NCBI GenBank assembly: GCA_002914805.1
Contig: JXTB01000172.1
Location: 625,856-689,855 of the forward strand
Length of the DNA: 64,000 bases
Direction: 5' to 3'
Source of the DNA: Parasponia andersonii
Taxonomy: Eukaryota; Streptophyta; Magnoliopsida; Rosales; Cannabaceae
The translations under genes were made by a program, and so were the position numbers. The notes under the pieces are model-generated. The model made no database searches. It was not told where the DNA came from and saw only the letters and a program-made list of their open reading frames with translations. Positions 13,111-25,200 of this stretch are shown piece after piece (positions within the stretch are counted from its first letter, which is position 1; each line of letters opens with the position of its first letter).

Positions 13111-14115
13111 AAAGGATAGAGATGTTAAATGAGTTGTATTGACTGTGAAATTAGGCTCACTCATATTTCGTATCATGCTTTGCACATCCTAATAAAATAT
13201 CGTGCCGCACTTGTGGTGACTCAAGTTTCAAAACCCTAGGCCCGACACATACCACAGGCACATCTCGTGTTGTGCTCATATCGTAATTATATGTGTACTA
13301 GGCTTTTATCGTGCCGAACACAGTGAGTCATATCTTTGTACTTAACTTTGATCGACCCTAACTTTGATCGACCCATTAAGTTGTTATGATAGCCAATATT
13401 TTATGAATTTTTTAAATTCATATAATTAAAAATTATATTTAGTTAAAATAGTAATAGAAATATGTAATATACTCATAATTATTTAGAGAGAAAATATTCA
13501 ATTAAAAATCACTAATGTAAAAAAGAACGAATAATCTATGTCTATATTATAGTGTAAAAAGAAAAAATTAATTTTCATTTAAGAGTAAGAATCAAATAAT
13601 TTATAGCCTTGCCCTTGGGTAACGAATATTTTTTTTTTTGTGTTCAAATTAGAAACAATAGCCAATTCTAAATATGAATTAGTATATACTCTATAAAAGA
13701 AAATCATTTAAATTTTAATATTTAGCTATTTTAGTGTGAGATTTAAAATCGATTTTTATTTAGCACTTGGTCTTTTATACTAGTAACTATTAGTATTTCT
13801 TCTTTTTTTTTATAACATGTAAAATTGATCATTTAAGTATTAAGATCGTTAAAGTAAAATAAATATTTTTTAAGTATCTAGAGTCGTGCTTTTCGTGTTT
13901 TTTTGGACTGTACTGTACTTATATTGTGCTTGTGTCGTGCTTTGCCGTGCCAACCCATAGTGTCCAAACATTCGAGCTCGACACACCCTAACAGCTCGTG
14001 TCATTCTTGGAATGGCCCAAGTTACCTCGTGTCGTATCGTGCTCAACACAAATTTTTTCATGTCATACCTTTTTGCCAAATGGGTGACCCATCTTATTGG
14101 ACATCTTTATTAAAT
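13110..14115. mobile_element. Probable non-autonomous hAT-like element
   Basis: Both ends carry clusters of the words CGTGCCG, TCGTGTCG and GTGCTCA in opposite orientation (13190-13330 and 13880-14050), as in the subterminal repeats of plant hAT elements. Imperfect terminal inverted repeats read ATAGAGATGTTAAATGAG on the left and, reverse-complemented, ATAAAGATGTCCAATAAG on the right. The middle is AT-rich with no transposase. No clean 8-bp target duplication was found, so the exact ends are uncertain. Confidence 0.5.
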
Positions 14116-14327
14116 AACAATAAAAAAAAGGAAAAAATATATAAAAAAAAAAAATCTAAAGCCTACTAATTAACAACATTTACCTGTAAAAAAATGGTTA
14201 TTAAGTTATAAATCAATATATATTTATTACTAGCAATTTTTTTATTGAAAAAAATAACATACACCATAAGTTCTCTCGAGTATATGTAACCCTATGACCT
14301 AATTTCCTTGTAAAACCTGTTAAACTA

Positions 14328-14745
14328 AGGGAAAAATTCGTAGATACCCCGTTTTAAAAATCATATTTCTATAAATACCTATTTTTACTTTATTTCATAA
14401 ATATACATATTTATACATTTTGTTGGAGAAATGTAGACTATCACTATTTTACATATAAAATATAGACTATGGTATATATTTACATTAAATATATATCGTG
14501 GTCTACATTTTATGAATAAAAATTATACTAAAAATTAGCACACATTTTAAAATGTATATATTGTTCACATTTTACACATGATATGAGTACCTTATGATTA
14601 AAATTTACATCATAAATGTGGATTACTCATATTTTGCATATAAAATGTGGACCATAAAAACAAGTATTTTTGAAAGAAAAATTAGAAACGAGTATTTATA
14701 TAAAAAGTTTTAAAAAATGGACACTAAGAGTAAATTTCTCTTGAA
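14328..14745. repeat. Foldback/MITE-like inverted repeat
   Basis: The left arm (about 14330-14400, with words ATACCCCGTTTTAAAAAT and ATAAATACCTATTTTT) matches, in reverse complement, the right arm (about 14680-14745). The interior holds several alternating copies of GTGGTCTACATTTTA-like words and their complements. A related half-copy begins near 14812 (AATACCCCTTTCTTAAAATA). It is non-coding. Confidence 0.5.
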
Positions 14746-15796
14746 CTAATTTTTTTTTGGAATTGGGACGCGACTAGGAGTACTTTGGGCCCAAATTAGT
14801 AAAGTAGACAAATACCCCTTTCTTAAAATATATTTATGGAGATGCCCATTTTTTATTGTTAACGGATGCAAACCGTTTTTGTTTCCATCTTTTTTTTTTT
14901 CAGAAATATATACCATATGTATTTTATAAACTAAATGTAGGTATAGATTTTAGGTATCTAAAGTATAATGTATATACAGAACGCATAAATATTAAAGTGA
15001 AAAAGTAGATATTAGTGAAATGTAAGACCAAAAAATGGTGAGCCTAAATTTCACCATTTTTAGAGATAATAGACTAAGTACCAATTCGGAGGATGGTATT
15101 ATATTCACGGTAGATTTTGATAATTTTTTTAATAAAGAAAAATGCTATAGAACTAATTATTTTTTCTTTTCGGGTTAATATCATATGGAGTCCCCATACT
15201 TTGTCCAATATATCATATAGGTCCCCAAATTATTATTATTATTTTTTGTTTCATTTACCTTCTCAAACTATTTATTCTTGTCACACGTTAGTCGTTAGTG
15301 GCCTTTCCATCTAAAAGGGTCGTTAAAACATAGAAGCCAAATTAATTTGGCAGTTGATCGTCGTCTTCGTGGAAACTTTCGGGGGGAAACTCGTGTTTTC
15401 AATTTCCTTTCGATAAAGACAATAATTTGAACAGTAAAGAGTCATGGTCTTCTAAGCCCACTTGGGACAAGGCTAGGCTGCCATGGTATTGTAGCTAGCT
15501 CCCCCCTCCTCATTGTTTTTTTCCTTTTCATCTTCTTGACTTATCATCAATATCTCATAAATATAACGCTTAAAAAAAATAACAAATTTTATGAGCATGG
15601 GATGTGACCTGGGAGTAACCTCGACTGAAAGTGAAAAGAAGACTAAACATGAAGAATAAAGAAAGACTAGAGTATAAAACGGATACAATATGGGATGTAC
15701 ACTAGTTGAGAGACTCTCCTCATTAGTGATTTTTTAGTACTAGATGATAAGGTGCAAATATAATCATCCCATTCTTTATTAGAAGTCAATCAGCTT
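14746..15796. other. Intergenic stretch, no gene
   Basis: This is low-complexity AT-rich DNA. A segment at about 15170-15330 has wording typical of a transposon end (GGAGTCCCCATACTTTGTCC, then AGGTCCCCAAATT), but no partner end was found. No open frame of interest was seen. Confidence 0.4.
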
Positions 15797-16100
15797 ATTG
15801 ATATTTATAGACGACTAAGACCCTAATAGTAACTATCTAAATTAAGACAAGTCTTTAAATAACTTTGTTCAGATTAACAAGTGAAATTCGTGTAATATTT
15901 AAATATAAAAATGGATTTTTCTAATTATTTGCTGTGTAATTTTGTAATGCAAGTTGAATATTGATTATTCAAGTTTACTATGCTCCAAAAGAAGTTGAAC
16001 AGAAATTCGACTCCTATAGGATAAATGAAAGTAGTCTGGTTCTAATCCAACTTGCTTTAATTTTGCAGTAGCTAACATCAAAAGCTTATAGAACATAGAT
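15797..16100 (+). promoter_or_regulatory. Upstream region of the intact invertase (copy 2)
   Basis: This block aligns with 29550-29760 plus 31137-31227 upstream of copy 3; shared words include GATATTTATA, CTAAATTAAGA, GTAATATTTAAATA and AATGCAAGTTG. Its right part aligns with 8640-8936 before copy 1. It is the best candidate for the functional promoter of the array. No specific transcription-factor site is claimed. Confidence 0.5.
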
Positions 16101-19100
16101 ATGTCTGTGATTTGGGTTACTTGCTTAATCGTTCTAATTCTGATCAGCCATGGAATTGAAGCCTCTAATCATAGACAAGAACATCTTGAGTGCCTTCCCG
16201 AAGAGCAGCTCTATAAGACTAGCTATCATTTTCAACCCCCTAAGAACTGGATGAACGGTTTGCTTTCCTTTCTCATTTTATTTTGGTCTCAGTTTTAAGG
16301 CTTTTCATATCTTCCTTTTTTTTATCCGTCATTTTTGACTCCTCTCCCCCCCCCCCCCCCTATCTCTCTACTCATCTCGTTGACTAGTGGCCTGGTGATG
16401 ATCCAACATATTCAGATCCTAATGGTATGTTTCCTCAACTTATATATGTGCCTATATATTAAAAATTGGCTGCTAATTTTAGACAAACAAGAATATTGGC
16501 CTTCATATATCTTCATCGCATGAAAGTAGATTCTGAAATATTATATTTATATGAAAAGTTTTAAGAAAAACCCATCTCAAATTTTTCTGGGAAAAGTTCT
16601 GTTTCATGTATAAAAGCTCATAAATTTCATTACTAACAGGACCAACGTACTACAAGGGAGTATACCATCTCTTCTATCAATACAATCCATACGGTCCATT
16701 ATGGGGTAACATAACATGGGCACATTCAATCTCATACGATCTCATCAACTGGGTTCATCTCGACATAGCCATGAACCCCACAGATCCAGATTTCGACATC
16801 AATGGCTGCTGGTCCGGGTCCATCACCTTCCTTCCGGGTCACATACCCGCCATTTTATACACCGGAATCGACTCTCAAAATCGCCAAGTCCAAAACTTGG
16901 CCTTACCCAAAAACTTCTCTGACCCTTTTCTCATAGAGTGGACCAAATCCCCCCACAACCCTTTGATGACCCCGGTCAACGGCATTGACCCAACTTTGTT
17001 TCGAGACCCAACAACGGCTTGGCGGGGCCCCGACGGTATTTGGCGGGTCATAGTCGGAGCCAAGATTGATGGAAACGGGTTAGCGATTCTGTACAAAAGC
17101 AGAGACTTTGTGAACTGGACTAGGTCAGAGACTCCACTCCACTCGTCTAAGAAAGATATAATGTGGGAGTGCCCTGATTTCTTCCCCGTGGGAATCAACG
17201 GCTCAGATGGTGACAACAGTTATTGGGTTCAAGATCAGTATGAGAAGAAGCATGTTCTTAAAGTAAGCATGTTTAAGATCAGTCGTGATTACTATATACT
17301 AGGAAAATATTCGCCTGAAACAGAGGAACTCAAGGTTGAGACCGACTTTTTCGAAGAGGGTTCGGATCTTAGATTGGATTATGGCAAGTTTTATGCGTCG
17401 AAATCGTTTTACGATGCTGAGAAGCAGAGGAGAGTGGTCTGGGGCTGGGTGAATGAGTCGGACAGTGACTCTGATGCTGAGAGGAAGGGCTGGTCTGGCC
17501 TTCAGGTAATAATTTAATAGAACATTATGCTACGTAGTGATTAGCAGCATATACTACAATATCACCGGTGATTCAAGGCCAATCACCGGTGGGTATGATC
17601 CACTTATTCAAAGCATAGAGCATCTCTGACGCAAATGCTATTTTATTTTGCTAATGTTATAATTTAACATGTAGTATAAAAATTCAACTCCATAGCGGTG
17701 CTAATTTTTGTGCTAAATTAAGCATATGATATACTCGTGTTAAATATAACATCAAGAATAAGAATAGCATAGTACTAAATCCTATACTTAATACAACTTT
17801 GACTGATTAATTTCGAAAGTATTATTACAAAATTATTATATAAAAATATGCAATATGAAATGCTCAATCAATTACATGTACAGTTTACACTACTCAATCA
17901 ATGTATTTTTTTAATACTCAGCAAGTTACAAAATTCACTTGTTTAATTATATATAATAAAGATTTAAAATTTAATATCTTCACAGCATTTCGCTAAGTAT
18001 GTATATGTATAATTAGAATAATGTTTGCATTGTGGATTATTTTAAGCTTTATTTATAGGGCGTTCGCAGTCAGATTTAGTCGGTCTGAATCTCCTACATA
18101 ATGACTTAACCGCATGTTCGATTTTATTAGATCAGTAGACTCTGTCATAGCTGTTCCAAACTGACCAAATAGCACCTATACTTTGTGGCATGATATGGAC
18201 GGTTTTCTGTTTTGAAAAATTTTATCTAATGTTAAAAATAATAAATATATAAAAATACTTCCGTGCAAACTTAATCTTTATGTTCATTTTCCTAAAGATG
18301 AAACTGATTTTGAATAATTTTCTTTTTAGTCGTTTCCAAGAAGTGTTTTTCTTAGTAAATCCGGGAAGCAATTAGTACAATGGCCAATCAAAGAAATTGA
18401 AAAACTACGAAGTGAGACAGTTAATCTCCAAAACAAGGAGCTTAATGGTGGGTCGGTGTTAAAAATTTCTGGAGTCACAGCTTCACAGGTAAACCACTTG
18501 AGTCTTCTTAATTAGGCCAATGAATCATTAGTCAAAAAAAAAATATTACTACTTTAATTAATTTCATTTTCTCTAATTTGATTCCTTAAAGGCGGATGTG
18601 GAAGTTTCATTTGAGGTACCCGAAATACAAGAGGCAGAGCCATTGGACCCAGCTTGGGCTGACCCCCAAATGCTTTGTGATAAGAAAATTGCTGTTGTAA
18701 GAGGCAAAGTTGGGCCATTTGGTTTGTTGGTTTTGGCTTCCGATGACTTGACAGAGCAAACTGCAATCTTCTTTCGCATATTCAAAACCAGTGCAAAGTA
18801 CATTGTTCTCATGTGCAGTGACCAAAGCAGGTGATAATTAAATATGGTCCTTGTTCTTCTTCTCTTTTTTTCTTTTTTTTTTTTGGCAGGGGAAGGGGTG
18901 GAGAATTGGTATAATACTAATAAGAACTGTGATTTCAAGGTGGGTAGTGGTAATCTGGGCCGAAATGAATTTCCTTTATGACTATTTTTGGGATATATAA
19001 CTTTCACAGGACTATTCATAAAATTTTATAACATCTTTGTGTTATGGAGGTCATAACTTTTATTTTCAGTACTCCCATTCACAAAAGAGAATAACTTTTA

Positions 19101-19643
19101 CGATTGGTCCTACAAGTTGTCCCAAAAGGTAGTTATAAAAATATTTATTAGAACCCAAACAACTCATAATGTCGTCCACTTCCCATTTTATTGAGCAGGT
19201 CTTCTTTGAGGAATGGGCTTGACAAAACTACATATGGGGCTTTCCTAGACCTGGATCCCAGTCAAGAGAAAATAACATTAAGAAGCTTGGTATTTATCAT
19301 CTTAATCTTTGCTTATTTTTACTTTTATTATGCCTTTGTTCTTTATCCTATTTTTGTTGTTATTAAAAACTAAAAAGGAATGTTACTAATAGGCCCTTTA
19401 AGATCTTATATATGGATATTTTATTTTATTTTGTGGTAGATTGATCATTCAATTGTTGAGAGCTTTGGAGGAGAAGGGAGAAGTTGCATCACTGCTAGAG
19501 TATATCCAGTACTGGCAATTAATAAAAATGCCCACTTGTATGCATTCAACAATGGAACTAATAGTGTTAAGATCGCAAAGCTCAATGCTTGGAGTATGAA
19601 GAACGCTCAAATTGTATCATGGAGAGGAGAAGAAAACCAATAA
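16101..19643 (+). CDS. CWINV: Cell-wall invertase, GH32 (intact, copy 2)
   Basis: Beta-fructofuranosidase that hydrolyses sucrose to glucose and fructose in the apoplast. Exons: 16101-16257, 16416-16424, 16640-17505, 18330-18488, 18592-18830, 19199-19289, 19440-19643; all introns are GT/AG and the sum is 575 codons (574 aa), normal for the family. A hydrophobic signal peptide spans about residues 1-20. The catalytic triad is visible: nucleophile Asp53 in WMNDPNG (50-56, split by the mini-exon), Asp178 in FRDPT, and acid/base Glu232 in WECPDF. Pro234 there is the known mark of cell-wall rather than vacuolar invertases (Val). A five-bladed propeller is followed by a beta-sandwich from about residue 345; the conserved GGEGRSCIT lies near the end. 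The start ATG is conserved in all three copies. Intron 3 (824 bp) is much longer than in copy 3 (178 bp). The last residues differ in frame from copies 1 and 3 by one base (GTATCATGG versus GTGTCCATGG). Confidence 0.95.
16416..16424 (+). other. 9-nt invertase mini-exon (copy 2)
   Basis: ATCCTAATG between AG and GT encodes the DPN of NDPNG together with the flanking split codons. It is identical in all three copies. Confidence 0.9.
18056..18190. repeat. MITE-like insert in intron 3 of the intact invertase
   Basis: A short block starting GGGCGTTCGCAGTCAG and ending GACCAAATAGCACC is absent from the much shorter intron 3 of copy 3, so it is an insertion in this copy. Its ends look like those of plant hAT or Harbinger MITEs, but the terminal repeats are weak and no target duplication was verified. 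Confidence 0.3.
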
Positions 19644-19844
19644 TTGGTTTACATTAATGTTTGGAAGATAATTTGAAGTACTATTTCTCATGAAGAATCT
19701 CAACTTCGCAATTGAGGCAGTCCAAAGGGATTCATATATTGTTTTCCTTTGCATATGCCTTGAATTTATATTTACAATAAGGAATTTTATGGCTTATTTA
19801 TTTAGAAGGGAATGTCCAACTATTATTAGTGTTATTATTTTTTG

Positions 19845-21015
19845 GGATCAATGGTCAAAGAAGCCTCTTCTGAAGAATCAGCCAAATGGCACCTCAACTC
19901 AACAGAGCACATCACATTCTTAGTAGTGTGCCATATATTAATTTATCCTCAGCTTGAAGGAATGGATATGATTTTATCCACATCATTAGCAGAGAAGAAC
20001 ATGTTGAGCTTAGTCATATCCCACTCCCTCTGTGCTCTGTAATGAATTCTGAAACTTGCAACTAAGATCCAAATTGTTATGCGCCAGTGGGTCGAATAAA
20101 CCACAACCTGGGATCAATGGATCTAATGCCACAGCAGATTGAAACGACAACCAAACCTTATTTAAAAGCTCTACGCCATGTCATAGAGGGTGAATATCCT
20201 ATTTGAGCATCAATGAAATTGGACCATGGAAAGTACCTGCTTTTGTGAATCTGTAATAGAAAAAAAGGGTGGATTTCAGTAACTCTTTTCGGGCTTGCTT
20301 GGCTAGCAATGCCTTACCGAAATGCTCAAATGACCGAAACCCCGTTGCCTCCATCAAGTTTGGATTTGCACAAATGAACTTCCAGTTCTTCCAAAGTATT
20401 TTCCTACATTCTGCTGAAAAGCCTCCCCAACACCGCGCTATAAGTGATTCCAATTGATTGCACAACGAAGTAAGAAGCTGAAAAGAACTCATGGCATAAG
20501 TTGGTAAGGCTTGAACTACAACCATAAGCAGTACCTCTTGGCCACCTTTAGAAAATAATTTCTCTTGCCATGAGCATATATAGTGATTTCCATACTTTGT
20601 CCAAACAAAATTTTCTCGTATCTAGTAGCAAAAGAAGGGGAAAAAACCAAGTTACTTTTCATGGCAATCTACCAATGGTCATCTCTAGAGTTTGTGGGAA
20701 GAGCGTTTTGGTGTCCCTCGTGAAAATTAATGGTCTGTCATGATGCCTTGCTATAGATGTCTAGAACTGTTCATAGAGAATGATATGAAGTAGTATCGGC
20801 CTCGATAAGGAGTGAGCTGTCATCCGCAAAGAGCAAATGGGAAACTTGTGGATCACCAAGAGCGACGAATATTAAAACTTCGCCCTAGTTGAAACAAGGT
20901 GAGAAAGGAAGAATGGTGTCGACCATTCAGTTTTGTACTCAGCATGTAAGCTCTATCGAAGATTGATAAGTGGAACCCGTTATTTTACCGGCTACTGCAT
21001 TTTAGATTTCCATTG
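19845..21015 (-). mobile_element. LINE (L1-type) retrotransposon fragment
   Basis: Minus-strand translation gives a reverse transcriptase FADD box near 20825 (LLFADDSSLL). Next comes the post-RT segment at 20199-20525 (ALPTYAMSSFQLL, then GFRSFEHFGKALLAKQARKELL), and then the region leading to the RVT zinc-finger domain down to about 19846 (FSANDVDKIISIP, SVELRCHLA). Several stops and frame changes separate these pieces, so the copy is dead. It lies just downstream of the 3' flank of the intact invertase and is bounded on the right by the copia element at 21021. Confidence 0.7.
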
Positions 21016-21020
21016 ACTAA

Positions 21021-21875
21021 TGTTGGAAAAATTGAAACGACATGGTTTTGAAACTGCCAAATTTATTTTGGAGCTACAAAAATTTAATCTAGTAAAATTA
21101 ATTTTGTTTAGGGAAACTTGTCAGTTGTAAACGTTTTTATGTAAAAAGATTTTGGAGAGTTACAAAATTTAATCTAATTAGATAAAAATTGTTTAGAAAA
21201 TTAATCGTTTTCTAAACACACAAAACGTTTTATTTGGAATTAAATCTTAATTAATTCCAAATTTATAACAACTCCCATATGAAACAACTTACAAATTGAT
21301 TCTTACTTCTTTCAGAAAGACACGTTCAGAAGAAGTCTTTCGCAGAACATCTCTTTTTCTTATCTTTCCTTTCTTTTCAAAGTTCTTTAGAGCATAAGAT
21401 TCAGTGTGATAGAGTTTGGTCATTTTCTTTCAGTTTGTCAGAGTAGCACTTGTGATGCAACAATCGCTGCTCATCAACCATTGTATCCTGGGAGACAGAT
21501 GCTTAAAAACCTCAAGCACTCAAATTTCTCTTGTTTTTCCTTTCTTCTCAAAATTCTCTAAAGCATAGACTTCAGTGTGATAGAGTTTGAACATTTTTTT
21601 TTGTTTGTCAGAGTAGTACTTATGGTGCAATAATCGCTGCTCATCAACTATTGTATCCTAGGAGACAGACGCTTAACAATCTCAAGCACTAATCAACATA
21701 AGGTGAATTTGTTATAAGAAGATTGTGTCATACACAATCCTTAGTTCATCGTTGTAATTCGGATGTCCAATTATTTTGGCATTATTATTATTTTGTTCTT
21801 CTATTGAAATTCTAATATTTTGTTTGTTCATTTTTTTTAATTTTTTTTTTTTTGCGTTAAAAAAAATATTTGACT
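21021..21875 (+). repeat. Left LTR of the copia element, with internal duplication
   Basis: It matches the right LTR along its length but holds a second copy of a block of roughly 175 bp: about 21343-21520 and 21521-21693. Each copy contains CAGTGTGATAGAGTTT and GGAGACAGA. The right LTR has this block once. The right end near 21875 is approximate because it runs through poly-T DNA. Confidence 0.7.
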
Positions 21876-22087
21876 CTATTTTTTTTAATGCTTAGTCGCT
21901 AATTTTTTTTCCCTCATTATAGGTTTCCTGTTAGTATTTTGTTTCTATATATATGTATAATGTATTTATCAGTTCAGGTTTTTAAAAATAGTTAACGTTT
22001 TTAAACTTTTACGTTGAAGGACTACTTATATATATATTACTGTTTCTTTGAATAGAAATTTTGTGTAGTACATGTTACTTTTATATA

Positions 22088-22274
22088 NNNNNNNNNNNNN
22101 NNNNNNNNNNNNNNNNNNNNNNNNNNNNNNNNNNNNNNNNNNNNNNNNNNNNNNNNNNNNNNNNNNNNNNNNNNNNNNNNNNNNNNNNNNNNNNNNNNNN
22201 NNNNNNNNNNNNNNNNNNNNNNNNNNNNNNNNNNNNNNNNNNNNNNNNNNNNNNNNNNNNNNNNNNNNNNNNNN
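22088..22274. other. Assembly gap (187 Ns)
   Basis: A run of N lies inside the copia element between its left LTR and gag. Nothing can be said about its content, and the true length may differ. Confidence 1.
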
Positions 22275-25200
22275 TTCTTGAAAAGTAAATTCAAAATAAA
22301 ATTTGTTTTAGGGAATTTTATACTTGGAGAAAATAATCTTCTTTTTTGAAAACTATTTTCAAAATTTCAAAACTTGGAAATTATATTTTTATACTTATGG
22401 AAAATAGTTTCAATTTTGGAAACCATTTTCAAATTTGGAAAAATATTGTTGTTAATTGAAAGATTACAAAATAAAAAAAAAATTTCTAAAGGGGCTGAAT
22501 TTTAAGTAGGACCGTTGTGACCCCTTTGTATTTTCCTGGGAATTATTTATTGAGTACTATTAGTTTCAATTTTATTTGAGATTTTGGTATTTATACACAA
22601 AATTTAACACATGATTTAATTTTTTTTCAAAAATGATGACCAACTCAAATCTAGCTAATGTTCCTGCTGTTACGCCAGGAGTAAACCCCGTTGTGGTTTC
22701 TATGCCTACCACTATGGCACCGATTACAGTTTCTTTGAGCTATGCTGAAAAACCGAAGAAATTCGATGGTTTGAATTTTAAGAGATGGTAGCAAAAGATG
22801 TTACTCTATCTCACTGTATTAAATCGTGTTAGATTCTTGGCTGAAATTGCTCCATTACTCTCAAAGAGGATGAGCAAGATATCCAATTTATCAGTGCAAT
22901 TGATGCTTAGAAATATTCAGAATTCTTGTGCTGAAATTATATCGTGAATAGTTTATCTGATTCTTTATACAATGTGTATTAAGGAAAGAAAACGACCAAA
23001 GAATTGTGATAGTCCCTAGAGCAAAAATATAAGACAGAGGATGTCGGATCCAAAAAGTTTATTATGGGCCGCTTCCTAGATTATAAAATGGTGGACTCCA
23101 AAATTGTAATTAGCCAAGTGCAAGAGATCTAGGTGATCTTATCTGAGATTCATATCGAGAGGATGGTAGTTAGTGAAAACTTCCAAGTAGCTGTTATTAT
23201 TGAGAAGCTATCTCCTCCATGGAAAGATTTCAATAACTACCTTAGGCACAAGCGAAAATGGATGAGTATCGAAGTCCTTGTTCTTAGACTTTTTATTAAA
23301 GAGGACAACAAAAAGTCTGAAAAGAATGGGACTAATTCATCTTCAGAGGCAAAGGTAAATATTGTAGAGTACGGTCAAAGCTCCAAGTCCAAAAAAAACA
23401 AGTCTGGCAAGGGCAACAAGTTGAGACTGAAAGGAGGAATTTCCAAGAAGTAGAAATTCCAAGAGAAGTGCTTCAACTGTGACAAGATAGATCACAAGGT
23501 TTCAGACTATCGACTTCCAAAGAAGAAATATAGTGGGTGAAATCACACAAGATGTTCTGATATTGACTTGTATGTAGTAGTTTCTGAAGTGAACTTAGAT
23601 GGGTCTAATCCCAAGGAATAGTGGCTTGACACTAGTGCCACACGATATGTATGCTCAGACAAACGTTTGTTCACTTCCTTTAAACCGTTTGAGAACAGAA
23701 TTGCTATTTATAGGAAATTCTGCAACATCCACTATTGAAGCCAAGGTAAGGTGGTTTCGGAGATGACCTCTATGAAATAGCTGACTCTGAATAAGCTATA
23801 TATGCCAAAGATCCGAAAGAACTTAGTGTCAAGTTTGTTGTTGAACAAACATGGATTTCGTATGGTATTCGAGTAAGATAAAGTTATTTTATCTAAAAGT
23901 AGTTTGTATATAGGGAATGGCTATATATGTGATGGGCTTTTTGAACTAAATGTAATGATTGTTGCCATATAATAATAAAACTAGCTTTTCTACTTATTTG
24001 CTTAAGTCTTCTAATATATGGCAGGGTAAATTAGGATACGTTAATTATGATACTTTGCGTAGATTAATTAACTTGAACCACATACCTATTTTTAATATTG
24101 ATTCAAAACACAAGTATGAAACTTGTGTTGAGGCAAAACTGACAAGTCCAAACGATTAAAATGAACATAAAACCTCTTGATTTAATTCATAATGATATTT
24201 GTGATTTAAAAATTATACAAATAAAAGATAGTAATAAGTATTTTATTACTTTTGTCGATGATAGTATAAAATATTGTTATATGTATTTACTAAAAAGCAA
24301 TGGCGAAACTATAGAAAAATTTGTTCTCTATAAGAATAAGGTTGAAATTCAACTTAATAAGAAGATTAAGGTAATTAGAAGTGACCGTGAAGGAGAGTAT
24401 GAATGATCTTTTGGTGAGTTTTGTATACAACACGGAATAATACATGAGGTCACCTTACCTCATTTACCTCAGTCAAATGGTGTTTCTGAGTGAAAAAATC
24501 GTACCTTAAAAAAGATGATAAATGCAATGCTTTTAAGTTATGAGTTAGCCCAGAACATCAAGGGGAAAGCTATTCTGACATTAATTACCTTCTGAATAAG
24601 GTTCCCCAACAGAAGAAGGACAAAACCCCATATGAGTTATAGAAAGGAAGAAAGTCTTCCTATAAATACTTACGAATGTAGGGGTATTTTGCTAAAGTGG
24701 TCGTACCATAATCTAAGAAGGTGATAATTGATCCAAAAACTGTTGATTGCATTTTCATTGGGTATACACAAAACAGTAGTACTTGTTAGTTCTTGTATAT
24801 GAGTCACAAATCTCAGACATACATAAAAAAAAATGATAATGAATCAAGGAATGCATCATTTTTTGAACATAAATTTCCTTGTAAATCTAAAAAATAAGCA
24901 ATTTCATCGAAATGAACACATAAAACTATTACTGATAATAGTCAGGACTAAGATCAATATGAGAAAATCGAGTGTGAACCTTGACGGAGCAACAGAATAA
25001 GGACAGAAAAATCTTTTGGTCCAGATTTTTTGACTTATTTGTTAGAGGCTGAACTTCAAACATTTACAAAAGCTATGAGCTCTTCAGAGGGCCGTTTATG
25101 GAAAGAGGTTATTCAAAGTGAAATTAACTTCATCTTGCAGAATCATACTTGAGAACTACTAGATCTTCCTCCAGGATGTATACCTCTAGGGTCCAAATAG

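Noticed and set aside
15165-15330. Transposon-end-like wording (GGTCCCC near AATATCATATGG) as a second MULE
   Set aside because: Only one end was found, with no inverted partner or target duplication.
22037-22294. Open frames spanning the run of N
   Set aside because: They exist only because unknown bases cannot contain stops.
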